Origin: Pseudonocardiales bacterium
GTDB lineage: Bacteria > Actinomycetota > Actinomycetes > Mycobacteriales > Pseudonocardiaceae
Assembly (NCBI GenBank): GCA_023252195.1
Contig: JAHEXI010000005.1
Span: 25,989-89,988, forward strand
Length of the DNA: 64,000 nucleotides
Direction of reading: 5' to 3'
Shown: in pieces, positions 51,871 through 61,996 of the stretch
How the letters are laid out: the number at the start of each line of letters is the position of its first letter
Numbering within the stretch: the stretch's first letter is position 1
The notes under the pieces: generated by a model
Database searches by the model: none
Seen by the model: the letters and a program-made list of their open reading frames with translations, nothing else
Told to the model about the DNA's origin: nothing
Translations under genes and position numbers: made by a program

Positions 51871-54800
51871 CCGAGACCGTCGGGACTCCGGCTGGCAACG
51901 GTGCGGGAACCGCTGGAGCTTCGCCCGCCGCGCGACCCAAGCGCGGGCTGCGGATTGAGCGGGTCTACACCACCGAGGCACGCCATCCCTACGACGAGGT
52001 GACATGGCAACGCCGGGATGTCGTGATGACGAACTGGCGGGACGGCACGGTCAACTTCGAACAGCGCGGCGTGGAGTTCCCCGACTCGTGGTCGGTTAAC
52101 GCGGTCAACATCGTGACCAGCAAATACTTTCGTGGCGCGGTGGGTAGCGAGCAGCGCGAGTCGAGCTTGCGCCAGCTGATCGACCGGGTCGTGACCACCT
52201 ACACCGCAGCCGGTGTCCAGCACGGATACTTCGCCACCGATACCGACGAGGAGATCTTCTCCCAGGAGCTGACCTGGATGCTGCTGCACCAGGTGTTCAG
52301 CTTCAATTCCCCGGTCTGGTTCAACGTCGGGACCGCATCGCCGCAACAAGTATCTGCTTGTTTTATCCTTTCGGTCGACGACGAGATGGAATCAATTCTC
52401 AACTGGTACCGGGAAGAGGGACTTATTTTTAAGGGCGGTTCTGGTGCCGGCCTGAATCTTTCCCGTATCCGCTCGTCGAAGGAACTGCTGTCCTCTGGAG
52501 GCACCGCATCCGGTCCGGTGAGCTTCATGCGCGGGGCGGACGCCTCGGCGGGTACTATCAAATCCGGAGGGGCGACCCGTCGCGCTGCCAAGATGGTGGT
52601 ACTCGACGTCGATCATCCGGATATCGCCGAATTCGTCCAGACCAAGGCATCTGAGGAACGCAAGATCAGGGTGCTCCGGGACGCCGGATTCGATATGGAC
52701 CTCGGCGGCAAAGACATCACGTCGGTCCAATACCAGAATGCCAACAATTCGGTCCGGGTCTCCGACGAGTTCATGCGCGCCGTGGAGGCCGGTGGCGAGT
52801 TCGCGCTGCGCGCCCGCACAACCGGCGAGGTCATCGAGACGGTGCGGGCTAGGGAGCTCTTCCGTCATATCACCAAGGCAGCGTGGGAATGTGCTGACCC
52901 TGGCCTGCAGTACGACGACACGATCAATGATTGGCACACCTGTCCGGAGTCCGGACGCATCACCGCATCCAATCCATGCAGTGAGTACCTGCATCTGGAT
53001 AACTCCAGTTGCAACCTCGCATCGATCAATCTGATGAAGTTCCTCCGCGAGGACCTCACGTTCGACGCCGACATGTTCGCGAAGACAGTGGAGCTGGTCA
53101 TCACCGCGATGGACATCTCGATCTGCTTTGCGGATTTCCCGACTGCGGCGATCGGAGAAACCACGAGGGCGTTCCGGCAGCTCGGTATCGGTTACGCCAA
53201 TCTCGGAGCGTTGTTGATGGCTACTGGGCACGCCTACGACTCGGGCGGCGGACGCGCGCTCGCTGCGGCGATCACTTCGCTGATGACCGGTACTGCTTAT
53301 AAACGCTCCGCAGAGCTCGCCGGAGTCGTCGGTCCCTATGAAGGCTATGCCCGTAACGCCGAAGCGCACCAGCGGGTAATGCGCAAGCACGCTGGCGCGA
53401 ATGACCTGATCCGAACCTACGACCACAATGATCGCGCCGTGCAGAAGGGCGCTACAAGAGCGTGGCAGGATGGTATGAGAATTGGCGAGAACAATGGATG
53501 GCGCAACGCGCAGGCTAGTGTATTAGCGCCGACCGGTTGTCTGGTCGGGGACACATTGGTGACGACCGATCGTGGCCTGGCTCGGCTAAGCGACCTCGGC
53601 GATGTCTACGGCGAGCGTTGGCAGGAACTTGACGCGCAGGTCTCGACTGACGACGGTCCTCGGCAGGTGACGCGATTTTTCGTCAACGGGGAGGAACCGA
53701 CCCGTCGGATCGTGACTCGAGGCGGCTATCGGATCCAAGGAACGCTGACGCACCGGATCAAAGTCGTCGATTCTAAGACTGGGAAATGGGAATGGAAGCG
53801 GCTCAGCGATATCACCGTGAGTGATATTGTGCCGATGCAGCTGGGTGTTCTGGTCGGAGCGCCGCGGGATGTTCCGCTGCCCGTACTCGATCAAGCCTAT
53901 TACGCTGGTGATCGACACTTGCGGGTGCCGCAGACCGTCGATGTTGAGCTCGCCGAGCTTGTCGGGTACTTCATGGGCGATGGCAGCTTGCACTCGAAGG
54001 GGATACGTCTATGCGTGGCTGATTCGGATCTAGATGTTGTGGAACGTTTGTGTATCCTCTCGAAGAGCCTTTTCGGACTGGAACCGGTAGTTGGCGCTGG
54101 GGATGGATATCAGGAGGTCGTCCTTCAGTCGATGCGGCTCGCCCGTTGGTGGCAGGCGGCGGGATTTGCGAAAGATCTCCCGGGTGAGGATCATTCCGGA
54201 AAAGGTTGGACACCGCGAGTTCCTGCAGCGATCCGCGAAACCAATAACGTCGAGGTGTACTCGGCCTTCTTGTGTGGTGTCTTCGAGGCAGATGGCACCG
54301 TGCAAGAGGGAGTGCCCAGTGTGTCGACGAGTTCGACGACGTTCGCCGACGATCTGCGCGCCATGCTGCTCTGTGTCGGCCTCCCCACCACGACGAGAGA
54401 GACAGTCAGTGGGTGGGGCGGGCCGGTTTTCCAGCTCCGCATACGTAATGTCGACCACGCATTGACCTATGATGAGATCATCGGCTTTATGGGCAACCGA
54501 AAAGCTGGCCTGTTGGCTGAAGTCGAGCCGGTAGCCAGCGGCAAGAACGACCGAATCATACTGCCCCGACACATCTGGGACGAGTTGGTACCGTGCGGAC
54601 ACGAGCTCCGTGGTCCGGTAGTGCAGTCGTTACGCAAGTACGGTGGAGTCAGCCGTGGCCTGGCCCGCCGGATCTGGACAGAGCGCCCTGATTGCCGCCT
54701 TGACGACGCTCTCGGGTATCTGTTCGAGATGGTCGCGTCGAATGAAGACGGCGGTGTGCAACCGACTTATGATTTGTCAGTACCCTCCAACGTAACCTAT

Positions 54801-55994
54801 GTCGCGGCCGGATTTATAAGTCACAACACTATAGGTTTCATGATGGACTGCGATACGACTGGTATCGAGCCAGACTTCTCATTGGTGAAATTCAAGAAGC
54901 TGGTTGGTGGCGGATCTATGCAGATCGTCAACCAGACTGTGCCCAAGGCGCTTGCCGCTTTGGGTTACCAGCAGGAGCAGAGCGAGGCGATCGTCGAGTA
55001 CATCGCGGAGCACGGCCACGTGATTGACGCCCCTGGGTTGCGCCCCGAGCATTACGAGGTCTTTGATTGTGCGATGGGGGAACGGGCCATCCCCCCGATG
55101 GGCCACGTGCGGATGATGGCGGCGACGCAGCCGTTCATCTCGGGTGCAATCAGCAAGACCGTGAACATGCCGGAGACGGCCACGGTCGACGAGGTCGAGG
55201 AAATCTATCTGCAATCCTGGAAAATGGGAGTCAAGGCGCTGGCGATTTACCGAGACAACTGTAAGGTTGGCCAGCCGTTGTCGACGGGAAAGACCTCGAC
55301 CACAGGAGCGGACAAGGCACAGATGGCCGACGCCAGGCCGGTGCGCAAGCGGCTACCCAAGAAGCGGCCCAGCGAAACGGTGTCTTTCACCGTCGGTGGC
55401 GCCGAGGGCTATATGACGGCAGGGTCTTACCCGGATGGCGGCCTTGGCGAGGTCTTCGTGAAGATGTCCAAGCAAGGTTCTACGCTGGCCGGTGTGATGG
55501 ACGCGTTCTCGATCGCCATTTCGATAGCATTACAGTACGGAGTGCCCCTGGAGACGTACGTGTCAAAGTTCGTGAACATGCGCTTCGAGCCGGCGGGGAT
55601 GACCGATGATCCGGACGTCCGGATGGCGTCCAGCGTGGTGGACTATCTGTTCCGTCGGCTCGCGCTGGATCAGTTGCCTAAGGATAAGCGGGACCAGTTG
55701 GGCATCCTGACTGCCGCCGAGCGCACTGCGCAAGTGGCTGCGGACTACGGCATCGACGCGGGCAGCGGGTCCGACGTCGAGTCCCTACGTACCTCAGTGG
55801 ACGCTAGCAATCCGGCTCCGGCGATACCGGGCCGGCCGGCTCCGATATACGTGGGTAGTTCCACCGAGTTGCTGGAGCTGCAGATGGGGAAGGCGGCTGA
55901 CGCGCCACTGTGCCTGACTTGCGGGACCAAGATGCGTCCTGCCGGATCCTGCTACGTCTGCGAGGGCTGTGGCTCAACCAGCGGCTGCAGCTGA
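51867..55994 (+). CDS. nrdJ: Vitamin B12-dependent class II ribonucleotide reductase with an intein
   Basis: A 1375-residue precursor. The extein (945 residues after splicing) has RNR cysteine motifs [27 protein letters not shown] and [10 protein letters not shown], the [19 protein letters not shown] loop, and a C-terminal zinc-ribbon tail (CLTCG ... CYVCEGCG). Residues 558-987 are a large intein. The enzyme reduces ribonucleotides using adenosylcobalamin and needs no oxygen. Residue length without the intein is normal. Co-transcribed with nrdR; the hairpin at 56062 follows. Confidence 0.95.
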   Translation: MTETVGTPAGNGAGTAGASPAARPKRGLRIERVYTTEARHPYDEVTWQRRDVVMTNWRDGTVNFEQRGVEFPDSWSVNAVNIVTSKYFRGAVGSEQRESSLRQLIDRVVTTYTAAGVQHGYFATDTDEEIFSQELTWMLLHQVFSFNSPVWFNVGTASPQQVSACFILSVDDEMESILNWYREEGLIFKGGSGAGLNLSRIRSSKELLSSGGTASGPVSFMRGADASAGTIKSGGATRRAAKMVVLDVDHPDIAEFVQTKASEERKIRVLRDAGFDMDLGGKDITSVQYQNANNSVRVSDEFMRAVEAGGEFALRARTTGEVIETVRARELFRHITKAAWECADPGLQYDDTINDWHTCPESGRITASNPCSEYLHLDNSSCNLASINLMKFLREDLTFDADMFAKTVELVITAMDISICFADFPTAAIGETTRAFRQLGIGYANLGALLMATGHAYDSGGGRALAAAITSLMTGTAYKRSAELAGVVGPYEGYARNAEAHQRVMRKHAGANDLIRTYDHNDRAVQKGATRAWQDGMRIGENNGWRNAQASVLAPTGCLVGDTLVTTDRGLARLSDLGDVYGERWQELDAQVSTDDGPRQVTRFFVNGEEPTRRIVTRGGYRIQGTLTHRIKVVDSKTGKWEWKRLSDITVSDIVPMQLGVLVGAPRDVPLPVLDQAYYAGDRHLRVPQTVDVELAELVGYFMGDGSLHSKGIRLCVADSDLDVVERLCILSKSLFGLEPVVGAGDGYQEVVLQSMRLARWWQAAGFAKDLPGEDHSGKGWTPRVPAAIRETNNVEVYSAFLCGVFEADGTVQEGVPSVSTSSTTFADDLRAMLLCVGLPTTTRETVSGWGGPVFQLRIRNVDHALTYDEIIGFMGNRKAGLLAEVEPVASGKNDRIILPRHIWDELVPCGHELRGPVVQSLRKYGGVSRGLARRIWTERPDCRLDDALGYLFEMVASNEDGGVQPTYDLSVPSNVTYVAAGFISHNTIGFMMDCDTTGIEPDFSLVKFKKLVGGGSMQIVNQTVPKALAALGYQQEQSEAIVEYIAEHGHVIDAPGLRPEHYEVFDCAMGERAIPPMGHVRMMAATQPFISGAISKTVNMPETATVDEVEEIYLQSWKMGVKALAIYRDNCKVGQPLSTGKTSTTGADKAQMADARPVRKRLPKKRPSETVSFTVGGAEGYMTAGSYPDGGLGEVFVKMSKQGSTLAGVMDAFSIAISIALQYGVPLETYVSKFVNMRFEPAGMTDDPDVRMASSVVDYLFRRLALDQLPKDKRDQLGILTAAERTAQVAADYGIDAGSGSDVESLRTSVDASNPAPAIPGRPAPIYVGSSTELLELQMGKAADAPLCLTCGTKMRPAGSCYVCEGCGSTSGCS
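53538..54827 (+). other. Intein with LAGLIDADG homing endonuclease, inside nrdJ
   Basis: A 430-residue in-frame insert between extein Gly (LAPTG) and Thr (TIGF). Block A begins with the nucleophile in [13 protein letters not shown]; block B is [10 protein letters not shown] with TxxH; blocks C and E are [14 protein letters not shown] and [12 protein letters not shown], the two LAGLIDADG helices each with Asp; blocks F/G are [20 protein letters not shown] followed by Thr. All residues needed for splicing (Cys1, penultimate His, Asn, +1 Thr) and both endonuclease aspartates are present, so it looks active. The insertion splits a highly conserved RNR loop, the usual site choice for an intein. 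Confidence 0.93.
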
Positions 55995-56061
55995 AAATGA
56001 CCGGAATTGCGTTTGATGCAACATTCAGCGTGGTCCGGGCAGGGGGATGACTGCAGGTCAA

Positions 56062-56094
56062 AGCGGGAGTCAGTTCGTCAGGTCGACTCCCGCT
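56062..56094 (+). terminator. Hairpin terminator after nrdJ
   Basis: AGCGGGAGTC (56062-56071) and GACTCCCGCT (56085-56094) form a perfect 10-bp GC-rich stem with a 13-base loop, 68 bases after the nrdJ stop. It is followed by CTGTGTCTTCT rather than a long T run. Confidence 0.75.
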
Positions 56095-56202
56095 CTGTGT
56101 CTTCTGACTGCGAGTTCGCCTGTCGCTGGACAGGACGCAATGATGTTGTGTTAGATGCAACGCCGTGGAGCGAGTTGTTGATCTACCGGGGCGGCGCACC
56201 TG

Positions 56203-56350
56203 ATGCTGGTGGATGGGGTGGTTCACCTCGATCCCGCGCCTGCGGTGTTGGAGGCGATGCTCGATGGTTGGGGTGCTGCAGCAGCGGTCACGGTTCTTGA
56301 AGGCGAACCACCATCAAGGCTCGGCTGGATCTGGTGCACCGGTTGGTGAG
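56203..56350 (+). pseudogene. Remnant of a tyrosine recombinase (phage-integrase-like) N-terminal domain
   Basis: Fragments in shifting frames: VHLDPAPAVLEAMLDGW from ATG 56203, then VLQQRSRFLKAN, then IKARLDLVHRLV. Joined, they match the core-binding domain of actinobacterial tyrosine recombinases (DGW-QQRSRFLK-N-TIKARL-LVRRLV). At least two indels break it and the catalytic domain is missing. It suggests past integration at this locus. Confidence 0.65.
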
Positions 56351-56653
56351 CCCCCCCGCTTGACACGCTCGGCGGCCGCCGTCGGGTCCTCGACCTAGAG
56401 CGCGAGATGCTGGAGGCCTAGATCGCACGGGCGTGCCGGTGCGCGTGGCTCGGTTCTGTCGAACTCGAACAGGTCGACGCCGGGACCGTCGGCGAGCGCA
56501 GCATCCGCATCCGGACCTCGGGGATGCCCGCGGGCACGCTCGTGCTGCTCCAAGGCCGGGCCCGAGTTGGGTTCCGCGTCGGCCGGCGGAGTGGCGTAGA
56601 GCACGACCGCGTCCAGCGTGTCGACAAGAACGCGCTCTGCGAGTGTTGATCAT
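56345..56653 (-). pseudogene. Remnant of a VOC/glyoxalase family gene
   Basis: From the right: ATG 56653 after GGAGA opens MINTR, then a frame change, then VVLYATPPADAEP, a GPGVDLFEFDRTEPRAPARP segment and CDLGLQHLAL; a TAG at 56395-56397 interrupts, and the same frame continues VEDPTAAAERVKRGG. This is the pattern of a glyoxalase/bleomycin resistance-like protein with a deleted N-terminal part, a frameshift and a nonsense codon. It faces the recombinase remnant. Confidence 0.65.
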
Positions 56654-56866
56654 GTTTGTCTCCTGCTCGAACCGGGGAGCTGGCACACCTCGCGCCTGGC
56701 CTCCATCTACCCGGTATGCGGGCGGTAAGACGCGCACTCCCGCATTGAAGGGTGCGACCACCACCGCCGCGACCCCGCATCGGGATGCGCTCGTGCCCGT
56801 CATCGGCTACCGGATAGGCTGGCGCGGGAGGCGTGTCCTGCGTGGCAGGCGTGATGCGGGAGCGGT

Positions 56867-57674
56867 TTGCTCAACCTGCTCGTAGGCCGCGACTGGACCG
56901 GGCCGGGGCTCCATCACCTGGTGGGGCAGGCCAGCTCCCGGCGTCGGTTCGGGCGACGGGTGTGGATGGGCTTCGAGGCGGGTAGGGGTCGGTGGCGACC
57001 GGCCGGCGCCGCGGTGGTGGAACTGACTGAGCGGACCGTGACGCCCGGGTTCATCGACTGCCACGTGCATCTGACGATGGACGGTTCGGCCATCTACACC
57101 CAGACGCTGGCGTCCGCGGCGGCTAAGGCCGCGCAGGCCATCCCCGCCGGGGTGCGCTGCCTGGAGCACGCCTGCCTGATCGACGAGCAGGCCCTGGCGC
57201 TGGCCGAACAGGCCGGTACCTTCATCGTCCCGATGATGCAGATGACCCGAGAGGACCTCGCACAGCTCGAACAGGGACGCTGCCCGCGCAGGCGGTGGGC
57301 AAGTTCCGCCGCGACCACGAGCAGATCCAGGCCGCGCCCAGCGGCGCATCGCCGCCAGCACCGTCAAGATCGCCTTCGGCACCGACTGCGGGATGTTCCC
57401 ATTCAGCCACGGCGTGGGCGAGTTCCAGGCCATGACCGCGGCCGGAGTGAGCCCGGCCCGGGCGCTTCGGGCCGCCACGAGCGTGGCCGCCGAACTGCTC
57501 GGCCGCGACGATCTCGGAGTGCTCGAGGCCGGCCGGTGTGCTGACCTGGTCGCGATGCCCGGCGACCCCACCGCCGACATCACCGCGACGGCGTGGGTGG
57601 ACTTCGTGATGGCCCGAGGCCGCATCCACCACCACCCGGGCCGCTTTAGGCAGAAATGCGCCCAGGACGGGTAG
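56867..57674 (+). pseudogene. Amidohydrolase (imidazolonepropionase-like) gene with deletion and frameshift
   Basis: One frame keeps VVELTERTVTPGFIDCHVHL (HxH metal site), then an abrupt joint SAAAKAAQ/AIPAGVRCLEHACLIDE where about a hundred residues of the family are missing, to TREDLAQLEQG. A shift near 57285 moves to a second frame with VKIAFGTDCGMFPFSHG (catalytic Asp), GVSPARALRAATSVAAELLG and LGVLEAGRCADLVAMPGDPT. The gene is clearly broken. Confidence 0.75.
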
Positions 57675-57683
57675 GCACGCCAC

Positions 57684-58338
57684 ATGAACGCTGAACCGCC
57701 GCTGCTGCTCGCACTGGATCTGACCGGCACCTTCGCGTTCGGGCTCAACGGCGCGCTGACCGCGGTGCATGCCGCCCGGCTCGACATCGTCGGCGTGGTG
57801 ACCCTCGCGATGATCACCGCGTTGGGCGGGGGGATCATCCGCGATGTCCTGATCGGCTCGCTGCCGCCTGCCACGTTCAGCGACTGGCGCTACCTGGCGG
57901 TCGCGGCGGCAGGTAGCCTGGTCGCGTTCGCCCTGGGCCGGCGGCTGGACCGGCTGGCCGGGGCCGATCACTGTGCTTGACGCCGTCGGGTTGAGCCTGT
58001 TCGCGGTTACCGGGGCGAGCAAGGCGCTGGGCTTCGGCCTCGGCGTCGTGCAGGCCATCATCCTCGGTGCGATCACGGCCGTGGGCGGCGGCACGCTGCG
58101 CGACGTGCTCATCCGGCAGATCCCCACGGTGCTGCGCAGCGAGCTGTACGCCATCCCCGCCCTGATCGGCGCCGCGGTCACGGCCGTCACCAGCCGCACC
58201 GGTGTCTACGGGATCCCCGCCGCGATCGCCGCCGCCGCCCTGTGCTTCGTCGTCCGGCTGGTGGGCGTCCGCTTCGGTCTCAACGCGCCCGGCTCACCGG
58301 GCGCGCGCGGCGACCCCGGTTCTTCGGACGGGCCGTGA
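57684..58338 (+). pseudogene. TRIC-type cation channel (UPF0126), split by a frameshift
   Basis: 57684-57980 encodes one UPF0126 unit (LDLTGTFAFGLNGALTAVHA; ALGGGIIRDVLIGSLPP) and 57973-58338 the second (LDAVGLSLFAVTGASKALGF; AVGGGTLRDVLIRQIP). In intact homologues the units are one protein joined by a linker like RLAGPITVLDAVGL. Removing one G of the GGGG at 57960-57963 restores this. The halves overlap by eight bases with a GTG at 57973, so expression as two chains is possible but less likely. Membrane ion channel family. Confidence 0.7.
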
Positions 58339-58339
58339 G

Positions 58340-59110
58340 TCAGCGGGCGAGCCAGGCCAGGGCGGCGACGACCAGTGCCTGGGTGCCGGTGTCGAGGGTG
58401 GGTTGAAGGACCGGGGCGAAGTTGGCGGAGTGATTCACGGGGATGTCCTGTGCCACCCGGCTGGCGGCCTCGGCCCTGCGGTAGGTCTCTTCGTCGATGC
58501 CGCCGATGCCCCAGTAGGTGTAGGGGACGCCGAGGGCGGTCGGGATGTCGCTGAAGTCCTCGCTGGCGGTCTGCTGGCCCATCGGCCCGGCTCGGTCGCC
58601 GAAAAACTCGCCGAATGCGGCGGCCACCCGGTCGGTGGTCACGGGGTCGTTGTCGGTCAGAGGGAAGCGGTCGACAGCTCGAACTCCGGGTCTTTCGGGC
58701 AGCCCGATTCCTGGCACTCCGCAGTGACGATGCGGCGTACCGCGTTCAGAATCGCGCTTCTGGTCTGCTCGCTGTAGGTGCGGATGTTGAGCTGCAGCAC
58801 GGCGTGGTCTGGGATGATGTTGCTCTTCGTGCCGGCTGGATGCTGCCGACCGTCAGCACCGCGGTCTGCCCCGGCGGGATCTCGCGGGAGACGATGGTCT
58901 GCAACCGGATCACGATCATCGCGGCGAGTACCACAGGGTCGACGGCCGCCTGCGGCATCGAGCCGTGGGCGCCGCGCCCGTGCACGGTGATCTGCATACT
59001 GTCGGCTGCGGACAGCACCGGGCCTGCGTGGGTACCGACGTGTCCGGCCGGTGCCGGCAGCACGTGTTGGGCCAGCGCCACGTCCGGGGTCGGGATCATG
59101 CTGCCTACCC
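58340..59110 (-). pseudogene. M20 family amidohydrolase/peptidase gene, broken by two frameshifts
   Basis: Read leftward: MIPTPDVALAQHVLPAPAGH and ITVHGRGAHGSMPQAAVDPV in one frame; near 58840 similarity moves to NIIPDHAVLQLNIRTYSEQT and GCPKDPEFEL; near 58680 it moves again to RFPLTDNDPVTTDRV, ASEDFSDIP and VNHSANFAPVL to the stop. These are the dimerisation and C-terminal parts of M20D amidohydrolases. The N-terminal metal-binding domain upstream of 59110 is absent. Confidence 0.75.
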
Positions 59111-59360
59111 CGACCTGGGCGGAGACATCGAGTGCATCCGTGGGAAACCGGCATCGACCCAGACCCCATGGTCAGGACGTCCGTGCGATTGCCCAAGTCC
59201 ATGCTGGAGGCCAGTCTGGCTGAGACCCGCGTTTCAAGCCTCACTCTGTACGTACCTTACGATCCACTTCCTGAGCGCCTAGACCACCGGCTCGGGCCCA
59301 CTGCGGAAGGACGGAATACCGCAGCCAAGGAATAATTACTCTCCGCCAGCAAATTGCCGC

Positions 59361-59400
59361 ACAGGGCGCACACAGCTAGCCCCTAGCTGGCGCACAGCCG
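59361..59400. promoter_or_regulatory. Candidate response-regulator binding region
   Basis: AGCTAG-CCC-CTAGCT (59374-59388) is a perfect inverted repeat, flanked by direct copies GGCGCACACAGC and GGCGCACAGC. It is 32 bases before the response regulator start and may serve autoregulation. Confidence 0.45.
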
Positions 59401-59419
59401 GCTGGGCGATGGTGGCAGC

Positions 59420-60145
59420 ATGACCCTGGTGGACGCTGAGCTACGCCGCGCCGATGGCGCCCCGGTGCGGGTGCTCGTCGTCGAGGACGAGGTGTCGCTG
59501 GCCGAGCTGTTGACGATGGCGCTGCGCTACGAGGGTTGGGACGTGCGCAGCGCCGGCGACGGGCTCTCTGCAGTACGCACGGCGCGCGAGTTCGGGCCAG
59601 ACCTGGTGGTTCTTGACATCATGTTGCCCGACATCGACGGGCTGGAGGTGCTACGCCGGTTACGCGCGGGCACGCCAACGCTGCCGGTGCTCTTCCTCAC
59701 GGCCAAGGACGCCGTCGAAGACCGGATCGCCGGGCTCACCGTCGGTGGCGACGACTACGTGACCAAACCGTTCAGCCTGGAGGAGGTGATGGCTCGGCTG
59801 CGGGCGTTGCTGCGCCGCTCGGGGATGACCGTGGCCCGCACGCCGGCAGTGGTGGTCGGCGATCTGGTACTCGACGAGGACAGCCGTGAGGTCTGCCGCG
59901 ACGGCGACATCGTCGAGCTCACCGCGACGGAGTTCGAGCTGCTGCGTTACCTGATGCGCAACCCTCGCCGGGTGCTATCCAAGGCTCAGATTCTTGATCA
60001 GGTGTGGCATTACGATTTCGGCGGCAATTCCAACGTCGTCGAGCTCTACATCTCCTACCTGCGCAAGAAGGTCGATGCCGGCCGGTCACCGATGATCCAC
60101 ACCATGCGAGGTGCCGGCTACGTGCTCAAGCCTGCGGCGGACTGA
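59420..60145 (+). CDS. OmpR-family response regulator
   Basis: A 241-residue regulator. Receiver domain: RVLVVEDEVSLAELLTMALR with the acidic pair, phosphorylated Asp66 in LVVLDIMLPDIDG, Thr in FLTAKDAVEDR and Lys in DDYVTKPFSLEE. C-terminal winged helix: LTATEFELLRYLMRNPRRVL, SKAQILDQVWHYDFGG and VVELYISYLRKKVD. It should bind DNA when phosphorylated by the kinase encoded six bases downstream. Target genes unknown. Confidence 0.95.
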   Translation: MTLVDAELRRADGAPVRVLVVEDEVSLAELLTMALRYEGWDVRSAGDGLSAVRTAREFGPDLVVLDIMLPDIDGLEVLRRLRAGTPTLPVLFLTAKDAVEDRIAGLTVGGDDYVTKPFSLEEVMARLRALLRRSGMTVARTPAVVVGDLVLDEDSREVCRDGDIVELTATEFELLRYLMRNPRRVLSKAQILDQVWHYDFGGNSNVVELYISYLRKKVDAGRSPMIHTMRGAGYVLKPAAD

Positions 60146-60150
60146 GCGCG

Positions 60151-61587
60151 ATGCACTCGCTGCGGGCCCGCCTGGTGGCCGCCCTACTGGCGCTATTCGC
60201 GCTGGTGGGCGTCGTCGTCGGGGTAGTCACCGCGATCGAGCTGCATGCCTTTCTCCTCCACCGGCTCGATGTCCAGCTCGCCAGCTCCCGGGACCGCTTC
60301 GCCGGCGCGCTCGCCGGACCACTAGCCGGCTCTCGTCCAGCCTCCAACGACAGGCGCGGCGGGTTCCTTGGTACCCCCGGCCAGTCGGTCGACACGCTGG
60401 GCGCGCGGATCGTCGACGGCCGGGTGACTCAGGGCGGTGTTCTGGACCGCAGCGGCACGCCTGAGCAGCTGTCCAGTTCGGAAGCGGCAGCGTTGGTCGC
60501 GCTGCCCGTCGACGGCAGGCCCCGCAGCCTGCGGGTCGGCTCTGAAGACTATCGAGTGGTTGCGGTGCGAGCGGGAGACGGCGACGTCCTCGTCACCGGC
60601 CTGCCGCTGGCCGGACTCGATGAAACGGTCACTCGGCTGATCACCGTCGAGGTGATCGTCATCGGATTCGCGCTGGTGTTCACCGGGATAGTGGGCGCGG
60701 CCATCGTGAGGCTGACGCTGCGCCCGCTGACCCGGGTGGCGTGGACTGCCGGAAGGGTGGCTGAGCTGCCGTTGGACCGTGGCGAGGTGGCGCTAGCCGA
60801 GCGGGTCCCCGAGGCCGACACCGACCCGCGGACCGAGGTCGGCCAGGTCGGCCTCGCGCTCAACCGGTTGCTCGGCCACGTCGGTGCGGCCTTGGAGGCC
60901 CGCCAAGCCAGCGAGACCCGGCTGCGGCGCTTCGTCGCAGACGCCAGCCACGAGCTGCGTACTCCGCTCGCTGCCATCCGCGGCTACGCCGAGCTCACCC
61001 GGCGCAGCGCCGAGCCCGTCCCCCCCGAGATTGCGCGCATGCTCGCGAGGGTGGAGTCGCAGACCGAACGGATGACCACCCTGGTCGAGGACCTGATGCT
61101 GCTCGCTCGTCTCGACGCCGGCCGGCCGCTGGGCCGTGAGCCGGTCGACCTGTCGCGGCTCGTCATCGACGCGATGAGCGACGCGCACGCCGTGAGTCCT
61201 GACCACCACTGGCAGCTCATCGCCCCGGACGAGGAGGTGACGGTCACCGGGGACGCGGCCGGTCTCGCGCAGGTGGTGGCCAACCTGCTGGCCAACACGC
61301 GTACCCATACCCCCGCGGGTACCACCGTCGCCGTCACCCTTACCCCAGTCGACGGGCAGGTGAACTTGTCTGTTGTGGACGACGGGCCGGGTGTGCCGCC
61401 GGACCTGCTGCCGCACGTGTTCGAGCGATTCGCCCGCGGCGATTCCTCTCGCTCCCGCGCCAACGGCAGCACCGGGCTCGGACTGTCCATCGTCGACGCC
61501 GTGGTCGCTGCGCACCGCGGCTCGGTGGACGTCACCAGCGTTCCCGGGCGCACCGCGTTCACCGTCCGGTTGCCCATTCGCAGCTGA
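60151..61587 (+). CDS. Sensor histidine kinase
   Basis: A 478-residue membrane kinase: TM1 at residues 6-30, an extracytoplasmic sensor of about 130 residues, TM2 around 163-186, HAMP, HisKA with His267 in FVADASHELRTPLAAIRGYA, and a HATPase with N box NLLANTRTHTPAGT, G1 DDGPGVPP, F box FERFARGDSS and G2 GSTGLGLSIVDAV. ATG 60151 lies just after the regulator gene, one operon. The signal is unknown. The order resembles TrcRS/TcrAB-type pairs of mycobacteria. Confidence 0.95.
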   Translation: MHSLRARLVAALLALFALVGVVVGVVTAIELHAFLLHRLDVQLASSRDRFAGALAGPLAGSRPASNDRRGGFLGTPGQSVDTLGARIVDGRVTQGGVLDRSGTPEQLSSSEAAALVALPVDGRPRSLRVGSEDYRVVAVRAGDGDVLVTGLPLAGLDETVTRLITVEVIVIGFALVFTGIVGAAIVRLTLRPLTRVAWTAGRVAELPLDRGEVALAERVPEADTDPRTEVGQVGLALNRLLGHVGAALEARQASETRLRRFVADASHELRTPLAAIRGYAELTRRSAEPVPPEIARMLARVESQTERMTTLVEDLMLLARLDAGRPLGREPVDLSRLVIDAMSDAHAVSPDHHWQLIAPDEEVTVTGDAAGLAQVVANLLANTRTHTPAGTTVAVTLTPVDGQVNLSVVDDGPGVPPDLLPHVFERFARGDSSRSRANGSTGLGLSIVDAVVAAHRGSVDVTSVPGRTAFTVRLPIRS

Positions 61588-61690
61588 GCCACAATCGGTA
61601 CGGCACGCAAGCGGGCAGCCACGGCGACCGCCGCTACTTATCTCCCCTCATCCTGTAACGCTCCGAAGTCAGATGGCGACAGAACGTACC

Positions 61691-61737
61691 GAGAGCCCCC
61701 GCGCAGGACCCCCGACCCTGTGCTGGGGCTCTCTTTT
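61691..61737 (+). terminator. Rho-independent-type terminator after the two-component operon
   Basis: GAGAGCCCC (61691-61699) and GGGGCTCTC (61725-61733) form a perfect 9-bp stem followed by TTTT. It lies about 100 bases past the kinase stop and is the only hairpin in the window with a clear T-tract. Confidence 0.8.
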
Positions 61738-61996
61738 ACAGCGATCGCGCTCCACGATAAGCCGGACCCAAAACCGGACCCGCAGACTGACGGGCAGCTC
61801 CCACCGGGCAAGCCACCACCGCCACTGCCGGATCCCGGCAAGCACGACAAGACGAACTAGTGGCCGGGCGCGGGGGGAGTACGACCAACTCCGCGTGGAT
61901 GCCGTGCTGGTTGGTCTTAGATCGGGGCAGGGCGAGCACCAGGCCGTTGAGGTGCTCGGCGACCTGGTCGACGCGGCGCGGCGAAGAAGCTGCGAG
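61738..61996. other. Non-coding or decayed stretch between terminator and Hsp70-like gene
   Basis: A proline-rich frame on the plus strand (61740-61859, KPDPKPDPQTDGQLPPG then stop) has no start or ribosome site. On the minus strand the frame after the Hsp70-like stop has no recognised similarity. Nothing else stands out. Confidence 0.35.

Noticed and set aside
56007..56300. 97-codon frame after nrdJ
   Set aside because: It runs through the nrdJ terminator hairpin and the recombinase remnant in another frame; no similarity.
61740..61859. Proline-rich plus-strand frame (KPDPKPDPQTDG)
   Set aside because: It overlaps the T-tract of a terminator, has no start or ribosome site, and its low complexity fits chance translation.
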